In this document: piece by piece, positions 7,653-13,207 of the stretch
Position numbering within the stretch: position 1 is the first letter of the stretch
Layout of the letters: every line of letters starts with the position of its first letter
Source of the DNA: an uncultured Victivallales bacterium
GTDB taxonomy: Bacteria; Verrucomicrobiota; Lentisphaeria; Oligosphaerales; JAFGRS01
Length of the DNA: 13,207 nucleotides
NCBI GenBank assembly: GCA_903834675.1
Contig: CAILKC010000138.1
Coordinates: 1-13,207, forward strand
Reading direction: 5' to 3'
The notes under the pieces: generated by a model
What the model was told of the DNA's origin: nothing
The model's input: only the letters and a program-made list of their open reading frames with translations
The model's database searches: none
Translations under genes and position numbers: made by a program

Positions 7653-9094
7653 CGGCCTTGTCTCCCACCGGCATGGCTGGCGCTCCGGGCCGCCGCCGCC
7701 GCGCTGGCGACGCGCTGCAAGCCGTCGACCCACTCCTCGGTACGCAGGCGGCTGAAGGCCAGGCCGACGCCGTCCGCGGTAGACTGGTCCACGCTGTAGT
7801 GTTCCCCCGGCACCACTCCCACCCCAGCGCTGATGCAGTGCCGCTGGAAGAGCTCCCCCGGCACGCCATCGGGCAGACGGCACCACAGGCTCGGCCCACC
7901 GGCGCCCCGCGTCAGCCGGAACCCGGCCCCGCCCAGGATCTCGGCGGCCGCCGCGGTCGCGCGGCTGAAGAGGTCGCGATAGTAGGGCTCGATGACCCCG
8001 AGGTGGCGGCGCATGTGGCCCGCCGAGATGAAGCGGCAGAGCACCCGCTGGAAGAAACCGGAGGTGAGCAGATCGGCTTGTTCCTTGGCGCGGGTGAGGG
8101 TATTGGCCAGAGCGCGCGGCGCCAGGCAGAAGCCCAGACGAAAACCGGGCATGAGGATCATCGAGAAGCTGCGCACGTAGGCGATATTGCGGCACGCTGG
8201 AGCACAGGCCGCCAGCGCCTGCGGCCGGCCCTGGCCGAAGTCCAGCCCGCTCAAGGCATCGTCCTCCACCAGCAGCGCCCCCCGTTCGGCGCAGAGTTCG
8301 GCCACCCGCTGCTTGCGCTCAACCGACCAGCAGATGCCGGTCGGATTGTGGTACACCGGCATGGTGTAGACCAAGCGCACTGGCCGCACCGAAAGCGCCT
8401 GCGCCAGACGCTCCGGGTCAGGACCGTCCGGACCTACATCCACCGACTCCACCCGGGCGCCAACCTGCTGCAACAGCCGCAGTACCCCCGGGTAAGTCGG
8501 CCGTTCAACCACCACCCAATCGCCCCGCTGCAGCCAGACCCGAAACACCAGGCTCAGAGCCTGCTGCGCCCCGCTGAAGACGACCACGTCACGCTCGGAA
8601 ATGCCAAACCCCGCCTCCACCAGGTCGCGGCTGAGAACCTCTTTCAGCGCCGCATCGCCGCCCGGATCGCCGTAGGCGAACGCCTCCCCGCCTTCCTCGT
8701 CCAGAATCCGATCCATGATCTGGCGGACCACGTCGGCCGGAAAGAGCGAGGCAGGGGGTTCGCGCCGGTCCAGGTGCAGAAACGCCGCCCGCTGCCGCGC
8801 TGGCGGGGCCGTGGCCACAGCGCCGGACACATAGGTCCCGCTCCCCACCCGGGAAACCACCAGGCCGCGTGTCCGCAAGCGCCGGAAGGCCTGGTTCACC
8901 GTGACCGGCGTGGTGCCGTGCCGACGAGCCAACTCACGCGCCGAGGGCAAACGCTGCCCCGCCGCTAGCCGCCCCTCCCGCAAGTCACGCTCCAGCCCGT
9001 CGGCAAGCTGAATGTAGAGGGGAAGCGCTAAGGATCGGTCCAAGTGGACTAGCTCACTTGGGGAGTCTGCCCGGCTTTCTTGCATCAGTGACAT
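7649..9094 (-). CDS. pdxR: MocR-type GntR regulator, PdxR-like, with altered PLP site
   Basis: 481 residues in two parts: a GntR winged helix at about 18-92 (LPLYIQLADGLERDLREGRL, then LPSARELARRHGTTPVTVNQ) and a fold-type I aminotransferase-like domain at about 105-465 (PTYPG, YHNPTG with Asn250, VEDD with Asp278/279, FRLGF). MocR proteins normally sense PLP through a lysine in an SFSK motif; here it reads S309-F-S-M312 (codon ATG). The Tyr after the DD motif and the Arg near the C-terminus (LRLGF, here VGLAF) also seem lost. It diverges from pdxS with PdxR-type sites between, so control of pdxS, and itself, is the best guess. ATG 9094 has no Shine-Dalgarno and sits about 6 nt after a perfect TATAAT, so the mRNA may be leaderless; ATG 9085 is an alternative. 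Its stop overlaps the next start by 4 nt. Confidence 0.9.
   Translation of the reverse strand: MSLMQESRADSPSELVHLDRSLALPLYIQLADGLERDLREGRLAAGQRLPSARELARRHGTTPVTVNQAFRRLRTRGLVVSRVGSGTYVSGAVATAPPARQRAAFLHLDRREPPASLFPADVVRQIMDRILDEEGGEAFAYGDPGGDAALKEVLSRDLVEAGFGISERDVVVFSGAQQALSLVFRVWLQRGDWVVVERPTYPGVLRLLQQVGARVESVDVGPDGPDPERLAQALSVRPVRLVYTMPVYHNPTGICWSVERKQRVAELCAERGALLVEDDALSGLDFGQGRPQALAACAPACRNIAYVRSFSMILMPGFRLGFCLAPRALANTLTRAKEQADLLTSGFFQRVLCRFISAGHMRRHLGVIEPYYRDLFSRATAAAAEILGGAGFRLTRGAGGPSLWCRLPDGVPGELFQRHCISAGVGVVPGEHYSVDQSTADGVGLAFSRLRTEEWVDGLQRVASAAAAARSASHAGGRQGR
9040..9061. promoter_or_regulatory. Imperfect 22-bp palindrome, candidate PdxR operator
   Basis: CCAAGTG (9040-9046), eight bases, then CACTTGG (9055-9061), with a CTAG at the exact centre. 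It includes AAGTGGACTA (9042-9051), which fits the AAAGTGGWCTA-type motif I recall for actinobacterial PdxR. It lies around -60 of the candidate pdxS promoter, a place suited to an activator, and inside codons 12-18 of the regulator frame, so it could also block regulator transcription. Confidence 0.6.
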
Positions 9095-9107
9095 AGTCCA
9101 TTATAGT
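9080..9107 (+). promoter_or_regulatory. Candidate pdxS promoter
   Basis: TTGCAT (9080-9085) and TATAGT (9102-9107) with a 16-bp spacer. The -10 matches five of six bases, the -35 only three of six, as expected for an activator-dependent promoter. Start near 9114, leader about 70 nt. The -10 lies within the direct repeats and overlaps the regulator's own -10 on the other strand. Confidence 0.45.
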
Positions 9108-9110
9108 CTG
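9094..9110. promoter_or_regulatory. Direct repeat TAGTCCA/TAGTCTG, one helical turn apart
   Basis: TAGTCCA (9094-9100) and TAGTCTG (9104-9110) start 10 bp apart, so they face the same side of the helix. TAGTCCA is the reverse complement of TGGACTA in the palindrome at 9040-9061. Two direct copies plus one inverted copy is the arrangement reported for PdxR of Bacillus clausii. The repeats cover the -10 elements of both divergent promoters. Confidence 0.6.
9100..9105 (-). promoter_or_regulatory. Perfect TATAAT -10 element of the regulator gene
   Basis: On the minus strand TATAAT ends six bases before ATG 9094, so transcription would begin at or next to the start codon. No clear -35 is present (CCGCTG at the right distance). 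Together with the missing ribosome site this suggests a leaderless message or a start codon further downstream. Confidence 0.45.
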
Positions 9111-9184
9111 GTGCAACTTCCGCAGCGGTGCTTTGGGCGTCGCCTGCCGTGCGGTGTGACCGGGACAGCAAAGGAACCATAGTC

Positions 9185-10066
9185 ATGAACGCGGAAAGAT
9201 ACCAACTAAACGTGCAACTGGCGCAGATGCTCAAGGGCGGCGTCATCATGGACGTGACGAACGTAGAGCAGGCGCGGATTGCGGAGGATGCGGGGGCGGT
9301 GTCGGTGATGGCATTGGAGCGGGTGCCCTCGGAGATTCGGGCGCAGGGCGGGGTGGCTCGCATGTCGGCTCCGGAGATGATTCAGGCGATCAAGGCAGCG
9401 ATGACGATTCCGGTGATGGCGAAGGCGCGCATCGGGCACTGGGTCGAGGCGCAGATTCTGGAAGCGCTGGGGATTGACTACATCGACGAGAGCGAGGTGT
9501 TGACCCCCGCCGACGAGGAATGTCACATTGATAAGCATGCGTTCCGGATTCCCTTCGTCTGCGGTTCCCGCAATCTGGGCGAGGCCCTGCGGCGCATCGC
9601 TGAGGGGGCGGCGATGATTCGGACCAAGGGCGAGGCCGGGACCGGCAACGTGGTCGAAGCGGTGCGCCACATGCGCTGCATGAACCGCGAAATCCGCGAG
9701 CTGCAAAACCTGCGTCCCGAGGAAGTCGTGCCCTACGCCAAGACCCACGGTTTCTCGACCGAGTTGGCGGCGCGGGTGCGCGAGCTGGGACGGCTGCCGG
9801 TCGTCAACTTTGCAGCGGGCGGGATTGCCACGCCGGCCGATGCGGCGCTGATGATGCAGATGGGTTGCGACGGCGTTTTCGTCGGCTCGGGCATCTTCAA
9901 GAGTGCGGATCCGGCGCGCCGGGCGCGGGCGATTGTGCAGGCCGTGGCCCATTACAACGACCCCAAGAAGGTCCTCGAGGCGTCGATGAACCTGGGCGAG
10001 GCCATGCCAGGCCTTGAAATGGGCAGCATCCCCGAGAACCAGCGCATGGCCGGCCGCGGTTGGTGA
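9185..10066 (+). CDS. pdxS: Pyridoxal 5'-phosphate synthase, lyase subunit PdxS
   Basis: 293 residues, the usual PdxS length. PdxS condenses ribose 5-phosphate, glyceraldehyde 3-phosphate and ammonia to PLP in the cytosol as a dodecamer, with ammonia delivered by PdxT. The sequence keeps the TIM-barrel motifs GGVIMDV (Asp23), MAKARIGH with catalytic Lys80, [21 protein letters not shown] with the second lysine Lys148, and [30 protein letters not shown], ending in the conserved MAGRGW tail. ATG 9185 is set by AAAGGA (9170-9175) nine bases upstream; the open frame before it shows no family similarity. It diverges from the MocR regulator, with shared operator-like repeats in between. pdxT follows after an unusually long 322-bp gap. 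Confidence 0.99.
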   Translation: MNAERYQLNVQLAQMLKGGVIMDVTNVEQARIAEDAGAVSVMALERVPSEIRAQGGVARMSAPEMIQAIKAAMTIPVMAKARIGHWVEAQILEALGIDYIDESEVLTPADEECHIDKHAFRIPFVCGSRNLGEALRRIAEGAAMIRTKGEAGTGNVVEAVRHMRCMNREIRELQNLRPEEVVPYAKTHGFSTELAARVRELGRLPVVNFAAGGIATPADAALMMQMGCDGVFVGSGIFKSADPARRARAIVQAVAHYNDPKKVLEASMNLGEAMPGLEMGSIPENQRMAGRGW

Positions 10067-10111
10067 TGACGGCAGCGCGCCGGTCGGCCCACTGCCTTAG
10101 AAGCCGGGGCC

Positions 10112-10160
10112 GTAACGACTCAGGTTACAGCTCAGGTGCATGTCTCTGCCCCAACGGGGC
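10112..10160 (+). other. Small hairpins and CTCAGGT repeats downstream of pdxS
   Basis: GTAAC (10112-10116) pairs with GTTAC (10124-10128) over a 7-nt loop. CTCAGGT occurs twice, 12 bp apart (10119-10125 and 10131-10137). GCCCC-AAC-GGGGC forms a 5-bp hairpin at 10148-10160. None is followed by a T-run, so these are not good intrinsic terminators. They may form the 5' part of the larger fold at 10137-10311. Confidence 0.5.
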
Positions 10161-10311
10161 TGTGGCGCTTGTATGAGACTTGCAGCAACCTCGTATGACC
10201 CAAGGCGCTTCCCATTCCGCCCCTCGTCCGCCGCGGCGCACGAGGGGCGCTCTCCAGGCGATCCGGCGCGTCCCGGCCGGATCGGAATGGGAACCGCGTC
10301 GGCAAGTCTCA
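10137..10311 (+). ncRNA. Candidate structured RNA between pdxS and pdxT, with two exclusive pairings
   Basis: Nested inverted repeats fill this part of the 322-bp gene-free stretch. P1: 10174-10183 (TGAGACTTGC) pairs perfectly with 10302-10311. P2: 10209-10219 (TTCCCATTCCG) pairs perfectly over 11 bp with 10283-10293, with three more pairs beyond one mismatch. Inside P2 are two hairpins, 10220-10227/10240-10247 (8 bp) and 10261-10267/10276-10282 (7 bp), making a three-way junction. The 5' strand of P1 can instead pair with TGCATGTCTC (10137-10146), nine of ten bases, around the GCCCC-AAC-GGGGC hairpin. This gives a switch-like pair of alternatives upstream of pdxT. It matches no riboswitch class I recognise. 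It could equally be a dispersed repeat or miniature mobile element that landed there. Confidence 0.5.
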
Positions 10312-10344
10312 CTCCGGCATGTCCGGCCCCAGCCGGGGGCTCGG

Positions 10345-10379
10345 CTGAACCCTGAACTCGGAACTCGGAACTCGGAACT
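10345..10379 (+). repeat. Five tandem heptamers just upstream of pdxT
   Basis: Exact 7-bp period: CTGAACC, CTGAACT, then CGGAACT three times. The array ends nine bases before ATG of pdxT, so it takes the place of a normal ribosome site; no AGGAGG-like sequence is seen. It resembles the heptanucleotide short tandem repeats known from cyanobacteria and several GC-rich uncultured phyla. Confidence 0.93.
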
Positions 10380-10388
10380 TCCTTACCC

Positions 10389-11027
10389 ATGCCCGACATT
10401 GGTATTCTAGCCTTACAGGGCGGTGTGATCGAGCATCGCCGGCACCTCGAAGCGCTGGGAGTCAGCGTCTGCGAAGTGCGCTATGCCAGCGATCTGGTCG
10501 GCTTGCGCGGGCTGATCCTTCCCGGGGGCGAAAGCACCTGCCTGGGGCGTCTGCTGCGGCTGACCGGGCTCGGTGAGGCGATCACGCGGGCGCACCGCGA
10601 GCAGGGCTTGCAGCTCTGGGGGACCTGCGCCGGCGCTATCCTGCTGGCCCGTGAGATCGTCGGCGAAACGCCTCACCTGGGCCTGCTTGACATCGCCATC
10701 GCCCGCAATGCCTTCGGCTCGCAGTTGGACAGCTTCCGCACGCAGGCTCTGGTGCCAGCGGTCTCGGCCGAGCCGATTCCGCTGGTCTTCATCCGGGCGC
10801 CGCAAATCGTGCGGGTTGGGCCGACTGTGACCGTGCTGCTGCGCCAGGATGGCTATGTGGCGGCGGTCGAGGACGAGCGCGGCATCCTGGCCACCGTATT
10901 CCACCCGGAGCTATCCGACAGCCTGGTCTTTCACCGGTACTTTGCGATACGCTGCGGCCTTGGGGTCTCGGCGCTGGCGCCGACCGCCTGCGCGCCCTTC
11001 CTGGTGCCGCCCGCGGCGGGCGGTTGA
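10389..11027 (+). CDS. pdxT: Pyridoxal 5'-phosphate synthase, glutaminase subunit PdxT
   Basis: 212 residues; a class I (triad) glutamine amidotransferase that frees ammonia from glutamine and passes it to PdxS. Visible features: IGILALQGGVIEH at the start (family form GAVREH), the oxyanion motif PGGESTCLGRLL, nucleophile Cys80 in WGTCAGAILLA, and His172 and Glu174 in FHPELSD. The last 20 or so residues after FAIRCG are Ala/Pro-rich and look like an extension. Their codons include a GC hairpin (CCGCCCG, CGG loop, CGGGCGG at 11007-11023) that could weaken read-through, although no T-run follows. ATG 10389 is chosen because the PdxT fold starts right there; there is no clear Shine-Dalgarno, only the heptamer array. 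It is probably in one operon with pdxS despite the 322-bp gap, unless the gap has its own promoter. Confidence 0.97.
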   Translation: MPDIGILALQGGVIEHRRHLEALGVSVCEVRYASDLVGLRGLILPGGESTCLGRLLRLTGLGEAITRAHREQGLQLWGTCAGAILLAREIVGETPHLGLLDIAIARNAFGSQLDSFRTQALVPAVSAEPIPLVFIRAPQIVRVGPTVTVLLRQDGYVAAVEDERGILATVFHPELSDSLVFHRYFAIRCGLGVSALAPTACAPFLVPPAAGG

Positions 11028-11030
11028 CGC

Positions 11031-11066
11031 ACTGGACGGGCTGGACAGGCTGGACGCGCTGGGCTC
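11031..11066. repeat. Four tandem 9-bp repeats after pdxT
   Basis: Period 9: ACTGGACGG, GCTGGACAG, GCTGGACGC, GCTGGGCTC, starting four bases after the pdxT stop. The period and sequence differ from both other tandem arrays in the window. No function is apparent. Confidence 0.8.
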
Positions 11067-11147
11067 TGGGAAGTGGGCTATGTTGGGGGCTTTCCACGCG
11101 GCCTAGGCCCGGGGGGGCCGCCGCGCCATCACGAAAGGCGGTTGTCT

Positions 11148-11855
11148 ATGCGTGTTCTCATCTGTGGTGCGGGCGGTTTCCTGGCTCAGGCGGTGGTTGA
11201 GGTATTGGCCCGCGAGCATAGCTTGCGGCTTTTCGACGCGCGAGCGCTGGAGACGAGTCATGAGCTCGTCGTGGGTGACGTGGCGGATTTCGAGACGGTG
11301 CAGAAGGCCATGGTCGGCTGCGACGCCATCGTGGATGTCATCATGGCGCACGAGTCCACCTACGCCGGCGCCGCGACGAAGGCTTTCGATACCAATGTCC
11401 GCGGCATGTACAACCTGCTCGAGGCGGCGCGGTTGCAGGGCCTGCGGCAGGTGGTGCATATGAGCACCGGCAGCGTCTTCACCGGACACCCGTGCGACAC
11501 GCTACGCCTGACCAATGACACGCCGTTGCGTACGGAGAGCCCCTACGGCCTCACCAAGGTTCTCCAGGAACAGATCTGCCAGTATTTTGCCGACCGGCAT
11601 GGCCTGGCCATCACCGCCTTCCGGCCCTGGGGCATCTACGACGTCAAGCTGGGCGTGAGCAAGTACGGCCCGGCTGCAGCCTCGGGCTGGCAGGCGATCG
11701 ACCGCTACGACATCGCCGAGGCCGTGGCCCTGGCCCTGAAGCACCCCGGCAGCGGTTTCCGCGGTTACATCCTGCCGGGCAACGCGGCGGCACGCGAACG
11801 CCACGACGCCGACGCGGTCGAGCGCGACCTGGGCTGGCGCGCCACGCGGCTGTAG
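11148..11855 (+). CDS. NAD-dependent epimerase/dehydratase (extended SDR), short
   Basis: 235 residues, short for an extended SDR (usually about 280-340). The N-terminus is a Rossmann fold, MRVLICGAGGFLA (GxxGxxA), followed by GDVADFETV, the acidic pattern of nucleotide-sugar epimerases. The active site is present: Ser/Thr in HMSTGSVF (106-109), then Y133-G-L-T-K137. The C-terminal substrate domain is reduced (FRPWGIYDVKLGVSKYGP, then a YDIAEAVALAL helix). It probably oxidises or epimerises a sugar-like substrate with NAD(P); the substrate cannot be told. ATG 11148 has AAAGG (11134-11138) nine bases before it; the frame upstream is repeat-derived. The remains of a second epimerase follow 65 bp downstream. 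Confidence 0.88.
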   Translation: MRVLICGAGGFLAQAVVEVLAREHSLRLFDARALETSHELVVGDVADFETVQKAMVGCDAIVDVIMAHESTYAGAATKAFDTNVRGMYNLLEAARLQGLRQVVHMSTGSVFTGHPCDTLRLTNDTPLRTESPYGLTKVLQEQICQYFADRHGLAITAFRPWGIYDVKLGVSKYGPAAASGWQAIDRYDIAEAVALALKHPGSGFRGYILPGNAAARERHDADAVERDLGWRATRL

Positions 11856-11920
11856 CCGGGACGGCCGCGCCGCCGTGGGCCTGGGCGACAGCTATTGATC
11901 CTCCGGAAAGGAGCCTGACC

Positions 11921-12212
11921 ATGCGCATCTGCATCATCGGCGGTACCGGTCACATTGGCAAGCCCTTGACCCGAATGCTGGTCGAGCTTGGGCATGAGGT
12001 GAGCGTGGTCACCTCCCCCCGTGCGCTGGACCAGTTGGCGCCTGTTTGAGACCGAGGGGCTTCCCGACCTGGGCTCGCACTGGCACTTCAAGGCCCACAT
12101 GTGCCCGGATATCAACAAGATCCGCACGCGCCTCGGGTACCAGTCGGCCTACACCCCCGAGCAGACCCTGGAACGCGCGGTCAAGTGGATGGTGGATGGC
12201 GGTTTGCTCTGA
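11921..12212 (+). pseudogene. NAD-dependent epimerase remnant with internal deletion
   Basis: A strong ribosome site (AAAGGAG, 11907-11913, seven bases before ATG 11921) leads into MRICIIGGTGHIGKPLTRML and VELGHEVSVVTS, the first strand-helix-strand of an SDR epimerase. The frame stops at 12049 after only 42 residues. In another frame, from about 12030 to 12212, lies what looks like a typical epimerase C-terminus (WRLFETEGLPDLGSHWHFKA, KIRTRLGYQSAYTPEQTLE, ending VKWMVDGGLL). The two ends thus sit next to each other with the roughly 200-residue middle missing and a frame change at the join, near a run of six C at 12015-12020. The 42-residue peptide may still be translated but lacks an active site. 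Its sequence differs from the neighbour at 11148, so it is a separate former gene. Confidence 0.8.
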
Positions 12213-12334
12213 GGCATGGCGCAGCCCAAGCCCGGGGCGCAGAAGACGGGGGGCTGGCTGGCCGGTACGGCGCCAATCCGGTCCTTCTTGGTGAACTGGA
12301 TCGCCCCAGGCCAATCACTCGCCCCCACCCCGGC

Positions 12335-13192
12335 TCACCCCGTCTCACCATCCCAGCCGAAGGGCGGCGCCAGGGGCTCATAGGCCTGCATCTCGGCCGC
12401 GTCGAAGAACACCCGCGCCAGAAACAGCCCTGCCGCCGGCGCACTCTGTGCCGCCGCGCCGCGATCACAGGCAGCCAGTACCTGCAGCACGCTCTCCGGT
12501 GGCGCCTTGCCGTGCCCGACATGGACCAGATACCCCACCAGCCCGCGCACCATTTTATAGAGAAAACGGTTGCCGACCACGCTGATGCAGACCAGGTCGC
12601 CCAACGGCACGATCTGCACCCGAAACAGATGGCAGACGGTCGACTCGATCTCCCGTCTTGGGTTGACTCCAAAGGAGGCAAAATCACGCTCGCCGACCAG
12701 CAGCGCGGCGGTCTGCTGCATGACGGCGAGGTCCAAGCGCTGCGGCAGCGACCAGACGAAACGGGCAAACAGCGGGCTGACCTTCTCGCCCTGGAACAGG
12801 CTGTAGGTGTAGCCCTTACCGCAGTTCGCGTAGCGCGCCTTGAAGTCCGCCGGGGCCTCACAGGCCGCGGTCACCCGAATGTCCTCAGGCAACCAGCGGT
12901 TCAGCCGCCGCCGCAAGCCCTCGCCATCCAAGCCGGCCGGCGTTGGGACGGTGAAACTCAGGTGCTGGTCCAGCGCATGCACCCCGGCATCCGTGCGGCT
13001 GGTGGCGGAGACTTGCAGGTCCGGCGCCTGAAAGAAGCGCTGAAGACGCTGCAACACCTGTCCCTGGACCGTGCGCTGGCCAGGCTGAACCTGCCAGCCG
13101 TGAAAGGCGGTGCCATCGTACGCCAGGCGCAAGTGCCAGGTGCGCGGCACCGCCTCGATGGGCACACTCGACGGGTTGTCGTTGTCATCCAT
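12335..13192 (-). CDS. truA: tRNA pseudouridine(38-40) synthase TruA
   Basis: 285 residues. TruA converts uridines 38-40 of the tRNA anticodon arm to pseudouridine and works as a homodimer in the cytosol. Motifs in order: LRLAYDGTAFHGWQVQPGQR, TVQGQVLQRL, then SRTDAGVHAL with catalytic Asp68, KGYTYSLF (tyrosine of the active site), RDFASFG and FLYKMVRGLVGYLVHVGHGK, all in the normal order and spacing. Length is slightly above the usual 245-275 because of about 16 extra residues before PRTWHLRLAYDG. ATG 13192 is preceded only by a weak GGTGACAG; GTG for Val15 could be an alternative start. It faces the epimerase remnant tail to tail, with a 122-bp gap that shows no clear terminator. Its promoter lies outside the window. 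Confidence 0.97.
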   Translation of the reverse strand: MDDNDNPSSVPIEAVPRTWHLRLAYDGTAFHGWQVQPGQRTVQGQVLQRLQRFFQAPDLQVSATSRTDAGVHALDQHLSFTVPTPAGLDGEGLRRRLNRWLPEDIRVTAACEAPADFKARYANCGKGYTYSLFQGEKVSPLFARFVWSLPQRLDLAVMQQTAALLVGERDFASFGVNPRREIESTVCHLFRVQIVPLGDLVCISVVGNRFLYKMVRGLVGYLVHVGHGKAPPESVLQVLAACDRGAAAQSAPAAGLFLARVFFDAAEMQAYEPLAPPFGWDGETG

Positions 13193-13207
13193 GCTCTGTC
13201 ACCAGAC

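Noticed and set aside
7653..8195. N-terminal extension of the second UroD-like protein
   Set aside because: The upstream frame is a shadow of the regulator's C-terminal domain; ATG 7652 has a ribosome site and overlaps the regulator stop.
10137..10311. Cobalamin or other known riboswitch, suggested by the nearby UroD/MtaA-like genes
   Set aside because: The conserved core boxes of the cobalamin class are not visible, and the element lies on the other strand from the UroD-like genes.
10097..10399. Minus-strand frame of 100 codons in the pdxS-pdxT gap
   Set aside because: It reads through the inverted repeats and the heptamers, lacks any recognisable domain, and is better explained as repeat-derived.
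12213..12334. Bidirectional terminator between the epimerase remnant and truA
   Set aside because: Only weak GC-rich pairings and no T-run on either strand; not supportable as a feature.

Overview
The window is about 13 kb of GC-rich bacterial chromosome with eight intact genes, one gene cut by the left edge, and one decayed gene. No phage, transposase, CRISPR, tRNA or rRNA gene is visible. The mix points to an uncultured, soil- or sediment-type bacterium, perhaps Armatimonadota or the Planctomycetes/Verrucomicrobia side (low confidence). The pointers are a large secreted glycosidase-like protein, two uroporphyrinogen-decarboxylase-like (UroD-like) proteins, and intergenic gaps filled with short tandem repeats.

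Left half, all minus strand, listed in order of transcription from the right. (i) A MocR/GntR regulator resembling PdxR (9094-7649) overlaps by ATGA with a UroD-like gene (7652-6636). (ii) A 294-bp gap holds a 45-bp minisatellite and a candidate promoter. (iii) A tight three-gene run follows: a second UroD-like gene (6341-5205), a soluble PRC-barrel/MgtE_N/CBS protein (5187-3853) and an Nramp-fold transporter (3835-2594), each separated by 17 bp. The transporter carries metal-site substitutions typical of the Nramp-related magnesium transporters, so the last two genes look like a Mg2+ transporter with a detached MgtE-type sensor. (iv) A large secreted protein (2477 to beyond position 1) has a TIM-barrel-like C-terminal part and resembles the DUF6259 group.

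Right half, plus strand: pdxS (9185-10066) and pdxT (10389-11027) encode the two subunits of PLP synthase (vitamin B6). pdxS diverges from the regulator. The intergenic region and the start of the regulator gene contain a palindrome and a 10-bp-phased direct repeat sharing one core, TGGACTA/TAGTCCA, which fits a PdxR operator. Between pdxS and pdxT lies a 322-bp gap with nested inverted repeats and five heptamers just before the pdxT start. Next come a short SDR-type NAD-dependent epimerase (11148-11855) and the two ends of a second epimerase gene whose middle is deleted (11921-12212). The tRNA pseudouridine synthase gene truA (13192-12335, minus) closes the window.

Points most worth attention: the regulator has lost the PLP Schiff-base lysine (Met312) while keeping a PdxR-type site layout beside pdxST; the Mg2+-transporter/sensor pair is co-transcribed with a UroD-like protein; and the pdxS-pdxT gap has a multi-stem fold with two mutually exclusive pairings.
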